Positions 6,698-13,844 of a DNA stretch of 16,278 nucleotides are shown in pieces. The position numbers and the translations under genes are program-made. Below the pieces are notes generated by a model. The model was given only the letters and a program-made list of their open reading frames with translations. It made no database searches and was not told where the DNA came from. Each line of letters begins with the position of its first letter. The stretch's first letter is position 1. This stretch comes from Candidatus Methylomirabilota bacterium (GTDB taxonomy: Bacteria; Methylomirabilota; Methylomirabilia; Methylomirabilales; 2-02-FULL-66-22), in the NCBI GenBank assembly GCA_016208645.1, contig JACQXP010000074.1, positions 1 through 16,278 on the forward strand, in the 5' to 3' direction.

Positions 6698-7357
6698 TTA
6701 TTCCTCGGACTCTTCCTCTGATCCGCCGCCCCCGAAGTCCGGGTTGATCGGGATGCCCTGGCGACACATGGGACACTCTGACGGGGCGTAGGTGGGGAAG
6801 TCCCGCGTCACCACGGTGAACAAGGGGTACTTGAACTTCACCCGGGTGCTCCGGCGCCAGATGGCGCCGATGCCGACGACCTGTCCGCCCATGCCCTCCA
6901 CCAGCTTGATCAGTTGTTTGACCGTTTCCCCCGTCGTCACGATGTCCTCGACGATCAGCACCCGGCCGCCCTCCGCGAAGAACTTCCGGTATTCCGGCTG
7001 AAGAATGACCTCGGTCCGGCCTCCGGCGGTCCTCCCCTTGGTGGCGAAGATGAATCGGGGGCGGGACAGGTGCGCGCGCGCCACGCAGTGACCGAGCAGC
7101 CCCGCCCCGTATCCCGTCGTCAGCACCAAGTCCACTTGGTAGCCGCTGAAGTGGGCGGCGATGATGTCGCCCAGCCCCTCGGTGAAGGTCGGCTCGGTGG
7201 TGGCCAGGGCCTTGGCCACGTATTCGGAGGTGTGGCGTCCCGAGCGCAAGACGAAGTGGTCGTCGGTCCGGTAGGCCCCGGTCCGCTGGAGGATCCCCCG
7301 GTTCAGACGTTCCAGGATCTCCTGGTCGATGGGAACGGCCTTCTCGCGAGTGGCCAT
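6698..7357 (-). CDS. pyrE: Orotate phosphoribosyltransferase-like protein (PyrE family)
   Basis: The ATG at 7357 follows GGGAGG closely. The protein has 219 residues, the usual OPRT size. The PRPP-binding signature is RVLIVEDIVTTGETV (132-146). The N-terminal part, ILQRTGAYRTDDHFVLRSGR, then HTSEYV, fits the OPRT substrate hood, and LTTGYGAGLLG is the flexible-loop-side strand. OPRT joins orotate to PRPP to make OMP in UMP synthesis; a purine or other base cannot be excluded because the gene follows an amidohydrolase related to adenine deaminase. The C-terminus carries CPMCRQGIPI (195-204), a CxxC element seen in a subset of PyrE proteins, and then a Gly/Glu-rich tail. The start is 8 bp after the upstream stop, so both are likely co-transcribed. 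Confidence 0.85.
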   Translation of the reverse strand: MATREKAVPIDQEILERLNRGILQRTGAYRTDDHFVLRSGRHTSEYVAKALATTEPTFTEGLGDIIAAHFSGYQVDLVLTTGYGAGLLGHCVARAHLSRPRFIFATKGRTAGGRTEVILQPEYRKFFAEGGRVLIVEDIVTTGETVKQLIKLVEGMGGQVVGIGAIWRRSTRVKFKYPLFTVVTRDFPTYAPSECPMCRQGIPINPDFGGGGSEEESEE

Positions 7358-7365
7358 GCGCCTCC

Positions 7366-9129
7366 CTATGCCTCCCCCTCATCCACGATCAGGGGAACCG
7401 CCTGATTCCGCCGGACATCCCACAAGCCGCACTCCCGGATCCGCAGGGCCGGGATCGCGATGAAGGTGACGACCTGGGCGCTGAGGAACGGGTTCTCCCG
7501 GATGCAGCCCAGCTCGGCGACCGCCCGCTGGAACCGCGCAATCTGTCCGGCCAGCACCTCCATGGGTTGATCGGACGTGACCCCGCCCAGGGGCAAGGGA
7601 ACCTCTGCGACGATGGCGCCGCCCGCCGCCGCGACGAGGCCGCCCCCCAGGGCCAGCATCCGCTCGGCCGCCGCCAGCATGTCGGCGTCGCTCGCCCCCA
7701 GGAGGATCAGGTTCGCGGTGTCGAAGCTGAGGCTTGCCGCCAGGGCGCCGCGTCGCAGGCCGAAGCCGGAGACAAAGCCCCGGGCGATCCGCCCCTGTCC
7801 ACGACGGTCCATCACCACGACCTTGAGCAGGTCGGCCTCCGAGTCGGCCGAGAGCATGCCGTCCCGGACGGGAAGCTCCCGGACGACGGCCTGGGTGACG
7901 ATGTCCCCCGCGTAGTGGATCACCCGGGCCCGCACCCGGTCCCGGCCGGGCGGCGCCGGGATCCTCAGGTCCTCCGTCCGGAGGGGTCGGGACACCCGCG
8001 GGCTGGGGAAGACACCGGGCGGAAGTCTCGTCAGGGGAATCGGCACCGTCACGCGGCCGTCCTGTGCCACGACCCGGCCGTGGGCGATCACCAGGCTGGG
8101 CCGGAACTCCTGCAGCGCGGGGAGCAGGACCAGGTCCGCCTGCCGTCCCGGCGCCAGGCCGCCCACCTGCCCTTCGATCCGGAAATGCTCCGCGGGCGCC
8201 AGCGTGATGGCCTGCAGGGCCTGCATGGGCTCGAGGCCCATGGCCACCGATTGTCGCGCGGCCTCGTCCAGGTATCCGCGCTCCAGCAGGTGGTGCGCCC
8301 AGACCGTGTCCGAGACCAGGACCAGCCGGCGGGGCAGCATCCCCTTGAGGGCCCCGTCCAGGGCAGCCAGGTCGCGCCGCACGGAGCCGTCCCGGACCAT
8401 GGTGGTCAGCCCGAGACGCAGCCGCTCCCGGACCTCGTCGGCGGTGATCGGCTCGTGGCCCGAGGTGATCCCCGCGGCCACGCAGGCCGCCAGCTTGCTG
8501 CCCCGGGCGCCGGCCGTGTGCCCCTCCACCCGCTTGCCCAGCGCCTCGGCCTTCGCGACCAGCAGGGGGAGGTGGGCCCGTCCCTCCAGGATCGTCGGCC
8601 AGTACACCTCGCCCAGCCCCGCCACGCGGGGCTCCTCGAGCACCTGGGCCATCTCTTCCGTCGAGATCATGGGCTCACCATCGCCCCGATCGGAGAGCAG
8701 GTACGAGATGGCCGGCGCCGTCGCCAGCACCGTGACCGGCATCTGCGGCAGCGCGCCGAGGAAGGCCGCCAGCGCCGGGTAGCCGCCCACGCTGCTGAGG
8801 TTGCTGGTCTCGGTGATCAGGGTGGTGAGCCCGGTGGGAATCGCGGCGGCCAGATACAGGTCCAGCCGGTGGATGCAGTCCAGGTGGGCGTGGCCATCAA
8901 TGAAGCCGGGGGCGATGATCTGCCCCCCCGCGTCAATGACCGTGGTGGCCGGGCCGATGCACCGCTCCACCTCCGGTCCGATCGTCGCGATGCGCGTCCC
9001 AAGGGTGGCGACCCCCCAGCCCTCCAGCAGCTCGCCGGTATACACGTTGGCCAGGATGCCGCCGCGGACCACGAGGTCTGCGGGGGCCCGGTGGAGCGCC
9101 ACGGCCAGGAGGGTCTTCGGATCGTCCAC
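7366..9129 (-). CDS. Adenine-deaminase-like amidohydrolase (AdeC family, divergent)
   Basis: The GTG at 9129 has GGGGAG about 8 bp upstream; translation further upstream overlaps radC out of frame. The protein has 587 residues, the normal AdeC length. The metal site HxH is at 80-82 (PGFIDGHAHLDC), with H204 in VEGHTAG, H225 in TSGHE and D274 in VSDT. The adenine-deaminase C-terminal domain is clear (ARGFVSGFGLRRGALAASLS, then LPLGGVTSD). Several AdeC hallmarks are changed: DPHEIANV is TETSNLSSV, TDD is VSDT, REGS is RDGS, and AHDSHN is SFDTAN. It is therefore a family member with a remodelled pocket; adenine to hypoxanthine conversion is possible but not assured. It is the middle gene of an apparent radC-amidohydrolase-pyrE operon. 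Confidence 0.8.
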   Translation of the reverse strand: MDDPKTLLAVALHRAPADLVVRGGILANVYTGELLEGWGVATLGTRIATIGPEVERCIGPATTVIDAGGQIIAPGFIDGHAHLDCIHRLDLYLAAAIPTGLTTLITETSNLSSVGGYPALAAFLGALPQMPVTVLATAPAISYLLSDRGDGEPMISTEEMAQVLEEPRVAGLGEVYWPTILEGRAHLPLLVAKAEALGKRVEGHTAGARGSKLAACVAAGITSGHEPITADEVRERLRLGLTTMVRDGSVRRDLAALDGALKGMLPRRLVLVSDTVWAHHLLERGYLDEAARQSVAMGLEPMQALQAITLAPAEHFRIEGQVGGLAPGRQADLVLLPALQEFRPSLVIAHGRVVAQDGRVTVPIPLTRLPPGVFPSPRVSRPLRTEDLRIPAPPGRDRVRARVIHYAGDIVTQAVVRELPVRDGMLSADSEADLLKVVVMDRRGQGRIARGFVSGFGLRRGALAASLSFDTANLILLGASDADMLAAAERMLALGGGLVAAAGGAIVAEVPLPLGGVTSDQPMEVLAGQIARFQRAVAELGCIRENPFLSAQVVTFIAIPALRIRECGLWDVRRNQAVPLIVDEGEA

Positions 9130-9152
9130 GGGTGCTCTCCCCGTCCGGCGGC

Positions 9153-9878
9153 TCAGGCGGGCCGCCGGGGGCGGCGCTTGTATTCCTCGATCAGGCCGCG
9201 GTCGGCGAAACTGTAATGGTCCCGCCGCCCGATGATCACGTGATCCACCAGCGGGATGCGGAGCAGATCGCCGGCCAGGACCAGTTCCTCCGTGAGGGCC
9301 CGGTCGCCCGCGCTGGGCTGCGGGTGCCCCGAGGGGTGGTTGTGCACCAGGATGACCGCCGCCGCGTGGTGCCGGTTGGCCCACTGGAGGATGTCCCGCG
9401 GATAGACCGGGCTCTCGGTGAGGGAGCCCTCGCTGAGCATTTCCTGCCCCACGATCTCGTTTCCCCCGTTAAACAGAATGACCTCACAGCGCTCGACCTG
9501 AAGCCCGCGTAGCTTGGGGGCCATCAGCTCGACGACGTCCTTGGAACTCGTGATCCGCTGGCGCGAGACCTGCTCCACCTCGGCCAGGAGGCGCCGGCCC
9601 AGCTCCAGGGCCGCCTTGACCTGGGCGATCTTGGCCGGCCCCATTCCCGTTGTCTCCGCCAGGGCGTCCGGCTCGGCGGATTCCAATCCAGCCAGGCCCT
9701 TCCATTGCCCCAGCAGCGTCCGCCCCAGGTCCACGGCACTCTGGCCCCGCGCCCCGGTGCGGAGGACGATCGCCAGGAGCTCGGCGGTCGTGAGCCGGCG
9801 GGCCCCCTCGGCCACCAGCCGCTCGCGCGGCCGCTCCCCCTCGGGCCACTCCCGGATCGCGTAGCGCTTCACGCTCAT
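9153..9878 (-). CDS. radC: RadC family protein (JAMM/MPN domain)
   Basis: The ATG at 9878 gives 241 residues, close to the RadC norm; the frame continues to a TTG at 9902, but that part is the period-8 repeat array. The order is UPF0758 N-terminal domain (MSVKRYAIREWPEGERPRER), a helix-hairpin-helix with TGMGPAKIAQVKAALELGRR, then the MPN domain. The zinc motif VHNHPSGHPQPSAGD gives H169, H171 and D182, followed by LxDHVIIG and a conserved YSFADRGLI. RadC proteins were once linked to DNA repair; their true activity remains unsettled, with a nuclease or peptidase proposed. It is the first gene of the operon that continues into the amidohydrolase. No clear Shine-Dalgarno exists because the array abuts the start codon. 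Confidence 0.93.
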   Translation of the reverse strand: MSVKRYAIREWPEGERPRERLVAEGARRLTTAELLAIVLRTGARGQSAVDLGRTLLGQWKGLAGLESAEPDALAETTGMGPAKIAQVKAALELGRRLLAEVEQVSRQRITSSKDVVELMAPKLRGLQVERCEVILFNGGNEIVGQEMLSEGSLTESPVYPRDILQWANRHHAAAVILVHNHPSGHPQPSAGDRALTEELVLAGDLLRIPLVDHVIIGRRDHYSFADRGLIEEYKRRPRRPA

Positions 9879-9881
9879 GCT

Positions 9882-9961
9882 GGCACTCAGGCACCCCGGC
9901 AATCCGGCAATCCCCTGTTCCAGGTTCCCCGGTTGCCAGGTCGCCTGATCGCCCGATTGCC
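9882..9961. repeat. Period-8 array of ten 8-mers with inverted halves
   Basis: Ten consecutive 8-bp units run in one unbroken register. The first four begin GGCA and end YCN or CCC (GGCACTCA, GGCACCCC, GGCAATCC twice). The last four are the reverse-complement type ending GCC (CGGTTGCC, AGGTCGCC, TGATCGCC, CGATTGCC). Two intermediate units form the centre. The halves can pair into a long imperfect hairpin. It ends 3 bp before the radC start codon and lies downstream of the probable promoter, so it is likely the radC 5' leader. Confidence 0.85.
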
Positions 9962-9978
9962 CTTGGGATTAAGGGCAG

Positions 9979-10007
9979 AGAATACCAGGATTCGCCCGGG
10001 GGTCCAA
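9979..10007 (-). promoter_or_regulatory. Candidate promoter for the radC operon
   Basis: An extended -10, TGG-TATTCT (box complement of 9979-9984), lies 17 bp from a weak -35 TTGGAC (complement of 10002-10007). The start would be near 9972, giving a leader of about 95 nt that contains the whole period-8 array. Confidence 0.45.
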
Positions 10008-10049
10008 TCCAATTTTGGCCCCTGTGACGCGGCACCGATGCCCGCTGCC

Positions 10050-11288
10050 TCAGGCGACGCTGGCCAGCAGAAGCAGCAGGCTCAGGGCGATCATGACCGC
10101 CGCGGTCCCCCAGGCGACCAGATTGAACGGAACGGAGTTCACGTGGTGGCCCATGATCTCCGGATCGTTGATGAGCGTGAGCATCACCAGGAGGACCAGG
10201 GGCAGCAAGAGCCCGTTCAGCGTCTGGGACCAGAACATGATGGCCACCAGGGGGGCCCGGGGCAGCAGGACGGGCGCCGCCCCCAGGACTATCATGAGGG
10301 TGTAGATGAGGAAAAATCCCGGCGCCTCCCGCGGCCGCCGGTCCACGCCGGTCTCCCAGCCCAGGGCCTCGCACACCGCGTAGGCCGTGGACAGGGGCAG
10401 GATCGCCGCCGAGAAGATGGAGGCGTTCAAGAGGCCGAAGGCGAACAGGATGGTGGCGTAATGCCCGGCGAAGGGCTCCAGCGCCAAGGCCGCGTCCTTG
10501 GCCGTCTCCACCCGCACGCCGTTGGGAAAGAGGGTGGCGCCGCAGGCCACGATGATGAAGAAGGCGATCAGCCCGGCCACCAGGCTCCCCACGTAGGCGT
10601 CCAGCCGCGCCCAGCGCAGGTCGCGGAGGCGGATGCCCTTGTCCACGATGCTGGACTGGAGGTAGAACTGCATCCAGGGCGCGATGGTGGTCCCCACGAT
10701 GGTGATGAGGGTGACAAGGTAGCCGCCTTGGAGGGAGAAGGAGGGCCGGACCGTCTGGCTTAGGATGTCCCCCCAGGGGGGCTGGGCCAAGAGCGCGGAC
10801 ACGACGTAGACGACGTAGACGGCGCTGGCGACCAGGAAGATCCGCTCGACGGCCCGGTAGGTGCCCTGGATCACCAGCCCGAAGACGAAGAGGGCCGTGA
10901 GCGGGACCGACCAGTGGCGGCTGATGCGGAAGATCTCAAGGCTGGCGGCGACCCCCGCGAATTCCGAGGCGGTGTTGGCCAGGTTGGCCAGCACCAGGAT
11001 CGCCATGCAGAGGAGCGTGATGCGCAGGCCGAAGCGCTCGCGGATCAGGTCGGCCAGGCCCCGGCCCGTCACCACCCCCATCCGCGTGCCCATCTCCTGG
11101 ATCACCGCCAGGGCCACCACGATGAAGGGCAGCGACCAGAGCAGGCTGTAGCCGTACTGCGCCCCCGCCACCGAGTAGGTGGTGATCCCCCCCGCGTCCT
11201 GGTCCACGCTGGCGGTGATGATGCCCGGGCCCATCACCGTGAGGAACAGGAGCAGGCGGCGTCGCATGCGGCGCCAGCGCATGGGCAT
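10050..11288 (-). CDS. NRAMP-fold divalent metal transporter, Mg2+-type (NRMT-like)
   Basis: The ATG at 11288 (MPMRWRRMRR) is chosen; no start has a strong ribosome site. The protein has 412 residues with about 11 hydrophobic segments, and a positively charged N-terminus followed by TM1. The NRAMP fold is recognisable (VMGPGIITASVDQDAGG, EMGTRMGVVTGRGLADLIRE). The TM1 metal motif DPGN is DAGG (31-34), preceded by a second acid, D29. The TM6 motif MPH is APW (203-205), so the soft methionine ligand of Mn/Fe transporters is an alanine. This matches the logic of NRAMP-related magnesium transporters, which bind hydrated hard ions. The gene is the third in a unit whose second product carries an MgtE Mg2+-sensor domain. 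Mn2+ or another substrate remains possible. Confidence 0.82.
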   Translation of the reverse strand: MPMRWRRMRRRLLLFLTVMGPGIITASVDQDAGGITTYSVAGAQYGYSLLWSLPFIVVALAVIQEMGTRMGVVTGRGLADLIRERFGLRITLLCMAILVLANLANTASEFAGVAASLEIFRISRHWSVPLTALFVFGLVIQGTYRAVERIFLVASAVYVVYVVSALLAQPPWGDILSQTVRPSFSLQGGYLVTLITIVGTTIAPWMQFYLQSSIVDKGIRLRDLRWARLDAYVGSLVAGLIAFFIIVACGATLFPNGVRVETAKDAALALEPFAGHYATILFAFGLLNASIFSAAILPLSTAYAVCEALGWETGVDRRPREAPGFFLIYTLMIVLGAAPVLLPRAPLVAIMFWSQTLNGLLLPLVLLVMLTLINDPEIMGHHVNSVPFNLVAWGTAAVMIALSLLLLLASVA

Positions 11289-11411
11289 GGGTCGGCCACC
11301 ACCCCGGACAGCCGGCCGGACGGCACAGAGCAGCCGTCCCGGCAAGCCGGATTCCCGGCCAGAAGGCTCGGCGCGTCCCCCGTCGTTCCTGCGGAGACCG
11401 CACGGCCGGCG

Positions 11412-12683
11412 CTAGAGGAACCTTTTGACGGCCCGCTTCTTCCATATCATCGGGAGGATGAGGTTCAGGACATCGTCCACCGTGATGATGCCCAGCATCT
11501 CACCCTCACCGCTCACCACCGGCAGGGCCAGCAGGTTATACTTGGTCTGGAGCTCCGCCACCTCGCGCAGCCCGGTCTCGGGCCGGACGCTGATGACCTC
11601 GGGGTGCATGATCTGCTCCAGGCGCCGGCCCGGGTCGGCCAGGATCAGCTCGCGCAGGCTCAGGACCCCCAAGAGCCGCTCCTGGGGGTCCGTCACGTAC
11701 AGGTAGTAGATGGTCTCCGCTTCCTTCGCCTCGTCCCGGATCCGCTGGATCCCGTCGGCGACGGTGAGGCTCGGCGCAAAGGCCACGTGCTCCGTGGTCA
11801 TGAGGCCGCCCGCGGTGTCCTCCTCGTGCTCCAAGAGCTCCTCGACCTCCTGGGCCTCCTCCGGGGCCATGCTCTCCAAGAGCTCCTCGGCCTTGGCCTC
11901 GGGCAGGTCGCTCAGGATGTCGGCCGCCTCGTCCGGCTCCATCTCCTCCAGGATGTCGGCGGCCTTCTCCGGCTCCATCATCTGGACCACGGAGGCCTGG
12001 ACCTCCGGCTCGGCCTCGGTGATGGCCTCGGCGGCCGTGGCCTCGTCCAGGGCGGCCAGGATTTCCGCCCGCTCGGCGGGGTTCAGCTCCTCCATGATGT
12101 CGGCGATGTCGGCCGGGTGGAGCTTGGCCAGCTTGGTGTAGACCGCCTGGCGCTTCGCCCGGGTCAGCTCGGTCTCCAGCGTGTCCAGGACCTCCCACGG
12201 GACGACCTCGCGGGGCAGCTCCGCCCCGACGAGCGCGGCCAGGCGCTCGGCCAGGCGCTCGGACTTGAGATGTCGCAGGAGACCGCGCAGGCCGCCCTCC
12301 ACGCCGATCACGTGGAGACGCCCCTCCCGCTCCTCCAGCTCGATGTCGTTGACCCGCACCACCTTCTTGCGGGCGGTGTCCACCACCTTCTTGTCCAGCA
12401 CGTTCTTCCCGAGGCGCATCTCTTCCGTGCGGAGCGTCACGGGGCTGAGGTCGCTCGCCCGGCTCCGCAGGCGAATGGGGGCGCCGGGATCGGGGGGCAG
12501 GTCGGCCACCACATCCCAGGGGAGGATCCACTCCTCCCGATCGGGGCGGCGCAGGCTGAACTTCGTCACCTGCGGCCTGGCCCCGAGGGCGAGCACCACC
12601 AGGTCTTCCAGGCGTCCGACGGCGGCGCCTTCCGCATCCACGAGGGGACGGTGGCGCAACTGGGAAAAGGAAAGGGCTGGCAT
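11412..12683 (-). CDS. PRC-PRC-MgtE_N-CBS-CBS soluble Mg2+ sensor-like protein
   Basis: The ATG at 12683 (MPALSFSQLR) gives 423 residues; upstream codons overlap the preceding gene. Domains in order are PRC-barrel 1 (about 5-82), PRC-barrel 2 (88-170, KNVLDKKVVD, RVNDIELEE), MgtE N-domain superhelix (185-285, LHPADIADIMEELNPAERAE and acidic repeats EPEKAADILEEMEPDEAADI), CBS1 (294-350, GGLMTTEHVAF) and CBS2 (357-412, IMHPEVISVRP). In MgtE channels the N and CBS domains bind Mg2+ and close the pore; here the membrane domain is absent and the chain ends at MIWKKRAVKRFL, just after CBS2. It is followed about 120 bp later by the NRAMP-like transporter, the likely partner. It is a paralogue of the preceding gene over both PRC barrels. 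Cytoplasmic. Confidence 0.9.
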   Translation of the reverse strand: MPALSFSQLRHRPLVDAEGAAVGRLEDLVVLALGARPQVTKFSLRRPDREEWILPWDVVADLPPDPGAPIRLRSRASDLSPVTLRTEEMRLGKNVLDKKVVDTARKKVVRVNDIELEEREGRLHVIGVEGGLRGLLRHLKSERLAERLAALVGAELPREVVPWEVLDTLETELTRAKRQAVYTKLAKLHPADIADIMEELNPAERAEILAALDEATAAEAITEAEPEVQASVVQMMEPEKAADILEEMEPDEAADILSDLPEAKAEELLESMAPEEAQEVEELLEHEEDTAGGLMTTEHVAFAPSLTVADGIQRIRDEAKEAETIYYLYVTDPQERLLGVLSLRELILADPGRRLEQIMHPEVISVRPETGLREVAELQTKYNLLALPVVSGEGEMLGIITVDDVLNLILPMIWKKRAVKRFL

Positions 12684-12694
12684 GGCGGAGTGAC

Positions 12695-13330
12695 CTAGGC
12701 GGCCGAGGCGGGGGCCCGGCGGATGGCGGAGCGGATCTCGTCGCGCGACAGGCGCAGCCGGATGTGGCCCCGGGCAGGCTCGACCCGCTCCACGAGGTCC
12801 CACGAGATCAGGCGCTGGTGCAAGCGACTGGTCAGCGGGCGCAGCAGGCGGAGGAGGCCCCAGCGGTCATCCAGCCGGGTCAGGAACCCGCGCATCCCGG
12901 TGTCCATCCCCCAGAGGTGGAGCGTCCCATCGGAGAGGCCCATGGCGATATCGTTCACCCGCTGGAGCTTGACGCCGCGGCAGTCCACGACCTGTTGATC
13001 CATGATGTGCTTGCGGATCAGGATCTGGCCGGCCTCCAGGGACGACGGGGTCAACGCGGTCCGGGCCTGGCGGAGCCGGATGCACCGCGGCTCCAGGGCC
13101 TCCACCAGTTCCCAGGGCAGGACCAGGGCTTCACCGGGGCCGGGTGCGGGGGTGCTCCGGCGCACCCGGTGCGGTCGGATCACCAGGCGCTGGATGGCCG
13201 GGACACCGGGGGTCGCGTGGGGCGGCGCGACCGCCAGATCCAGGATCGCCCCGACGGGATGCCCGTCGCAGTCCACGACCTGCTTATGAAGCAGATCCCG
13301 GTAGAAGCTGACGTCACTTCGGCTGGCCAT
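12695..13330 (-). CDS. Double PRC-barrel domain protein
   Basis: The ATG at 13330 has GGGG about 11 bp upstream. The 211-residue protein consists of two PRC-barrel units (about 8-95 and 102-196). The first contains KQVVDCDGHPVGAILDLAV, the second HIMDQQVVDCRGVKLQRVND. The second unit aligns by eye with PRC-2 of the next gene (xxVxDxxVVD, RVNDI, GxLHxxGxxxGxRGxLxxL), so the two genes share a duplication. PRC barrels are small beta-barrels found in ribosome-maturation and photosynthetic-reaction-centre proteins and in many metal-linked regulators. It opens the Mg2+-type operon, 11 bp before the next start, and is directly behind a good promoter. Function unknown; perhaps an adaptor for the sensor protein. 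Confidence 0.82.
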   Translation of the reverse strand: MASRSDVSFYRDLLHKQVVDCDGHPVGAILDLAVAPPHATPGVPAIQRLVIRPHRVRRSTPAPGPGEALVLPWELVEALEPRCIRLRQARTALTPSSLEAGQILIRKHIMDQQVVDCRGVKLQRVNDIAMGLSDGTLHLWGMDTGMRGFLTRLDDRWGLLRLLRPLTSRLHQRLISWDLVERVEPARGHIRLRLSRDEIRSAIRRAPASAA

Positions 13331-13381
13331 GTGGATCGCGTCCCCTCAGCCCGGAATGATCGTCGCTGGTGCGCCCGGCTC

Positions 13382-13410
13382 TTTGTACTGTGCACGTCGG
13401 AGGCTGTCAA
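13382..13410 (-). promoter_or_regulatory. Sigma70-type promoter of the PRC/MgtE_N/NRAMP operon
   Basis: A perfect -35 TTGACA (complement of 13405-13410), a 17-bp spacer and a -10 TACAAA (complement of 13382-13387) place the start near 13375, about 45 nt ahead of the ATG. The leader is too short for an M-box or ykoK-type Mg2+ riboswitch. Confidence 0.65.
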
Positions 13411-13529
13411 TCTTTTTCTGCCATTTTCCGGCCTGTTGGCGGCCTTTTCTTGACCGCTGCTGCGGTCTCTCACCTCTGCCTCCGCCCCGGGCCATCCGGT
13501 CTGGCGGGTTGTGTGGGTGGGGCAAGACT

Positions 13530-13706
13530 GGTATCCTGCCGGGCGGCGTGAATACCGACTTCAGCGGCCGCGCGCCGGGGCAGGAGTCGTGGCGGCTGGC
13601 CCCGTCGGACATCGCCGAGTTGGTTCTGCACCTCCTGGCCCACGATCCGCGGTCCCTGCCCAGCCGCGTGGAGATCCGCCCCACGCAGCCTCCGAAGAAG
13701 GGGTGA
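13530..13706 (+). pseudogene. C-terminal remnant of a short-chain dehydrogenase (SDR)
   Basis: The frame reads ILPGGVNTDFSG, then APSDIAELVLHLLAHDP and SRVEIRPTQPPKKG before TGA. This is the end of an SDR: the PGxVxTDF loop that follows the catalytic strand, the helix of LxPxDIAxxVxxLL, and the final IRPTxP segment. The upstream 150 bp in the same frame (back to about 13331) has no Rossmann or YxxxK motif and no start with a ribosome site, so only about 58 codons survive of a 230-250 residue enzyme. It is an orphan tail, presumably left when the neighbouring region was rearranged. It precedes two short word arrays and the cupin gene. Confidence 0.65.
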
Positions 13707-13735
13707 AGCAAAAGAAGGCGGGGGATCGGCTTTTT

Positions 13736-13805
13736 CGCTGTCGCTGTCGCTATCCCTGTCGGCGTGCGGCCCAGGCGGACCGGGGACGGGCGACCGGGGA
13801 CCGGG
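13736..13805. repeat. Two adjacent word arrays, period 6 and period 7
   Basis: 13736-13765 is a period-6 run (CGCTGT twice, CGCTAT, CCCTGT, CGGCGT) directly after TTTTT. 13778-13805 is a period-7 run (GACCGGG, GACGGGC, GACCGGG twice). The two are not complementary to each other, unlike the inverted pairs elsewhere. They lie between the SDR remnant and the cupin start at 13845. Confidence 0.7.
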
Positions 13806-13844
13806 GTCCTTCCGGCTCAATTCCGGAAGAAAGGGTGAATTGTC

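Noticed and set aside
7567..9216. A 549-codon open frame on the plus strand opposite the amidohydrolase gene
   Set aside because: It is rich in Arg, Gly, Gln and His with no recognisable domain, as expected for the antisense of a GC-rich gene; the minus frame has AdeC motifs throughout.
10914..12698. A 594-codon plus-strand frame opposite the MgtE_N/CBS gene
   Set aside because: It is low-complexity (Leu/Gly/Asp/His-rich) and mirrors the acidic repeats of the real gene; no start with a ribosome site and no domain.
13331..13380. An M-box or ykoK Mg2+ riboswitch ahead of the Mg2+-type operon
   Set aside because: The leader predicted from the promoter is only about 45 nt, too short, and I see no conserved core.
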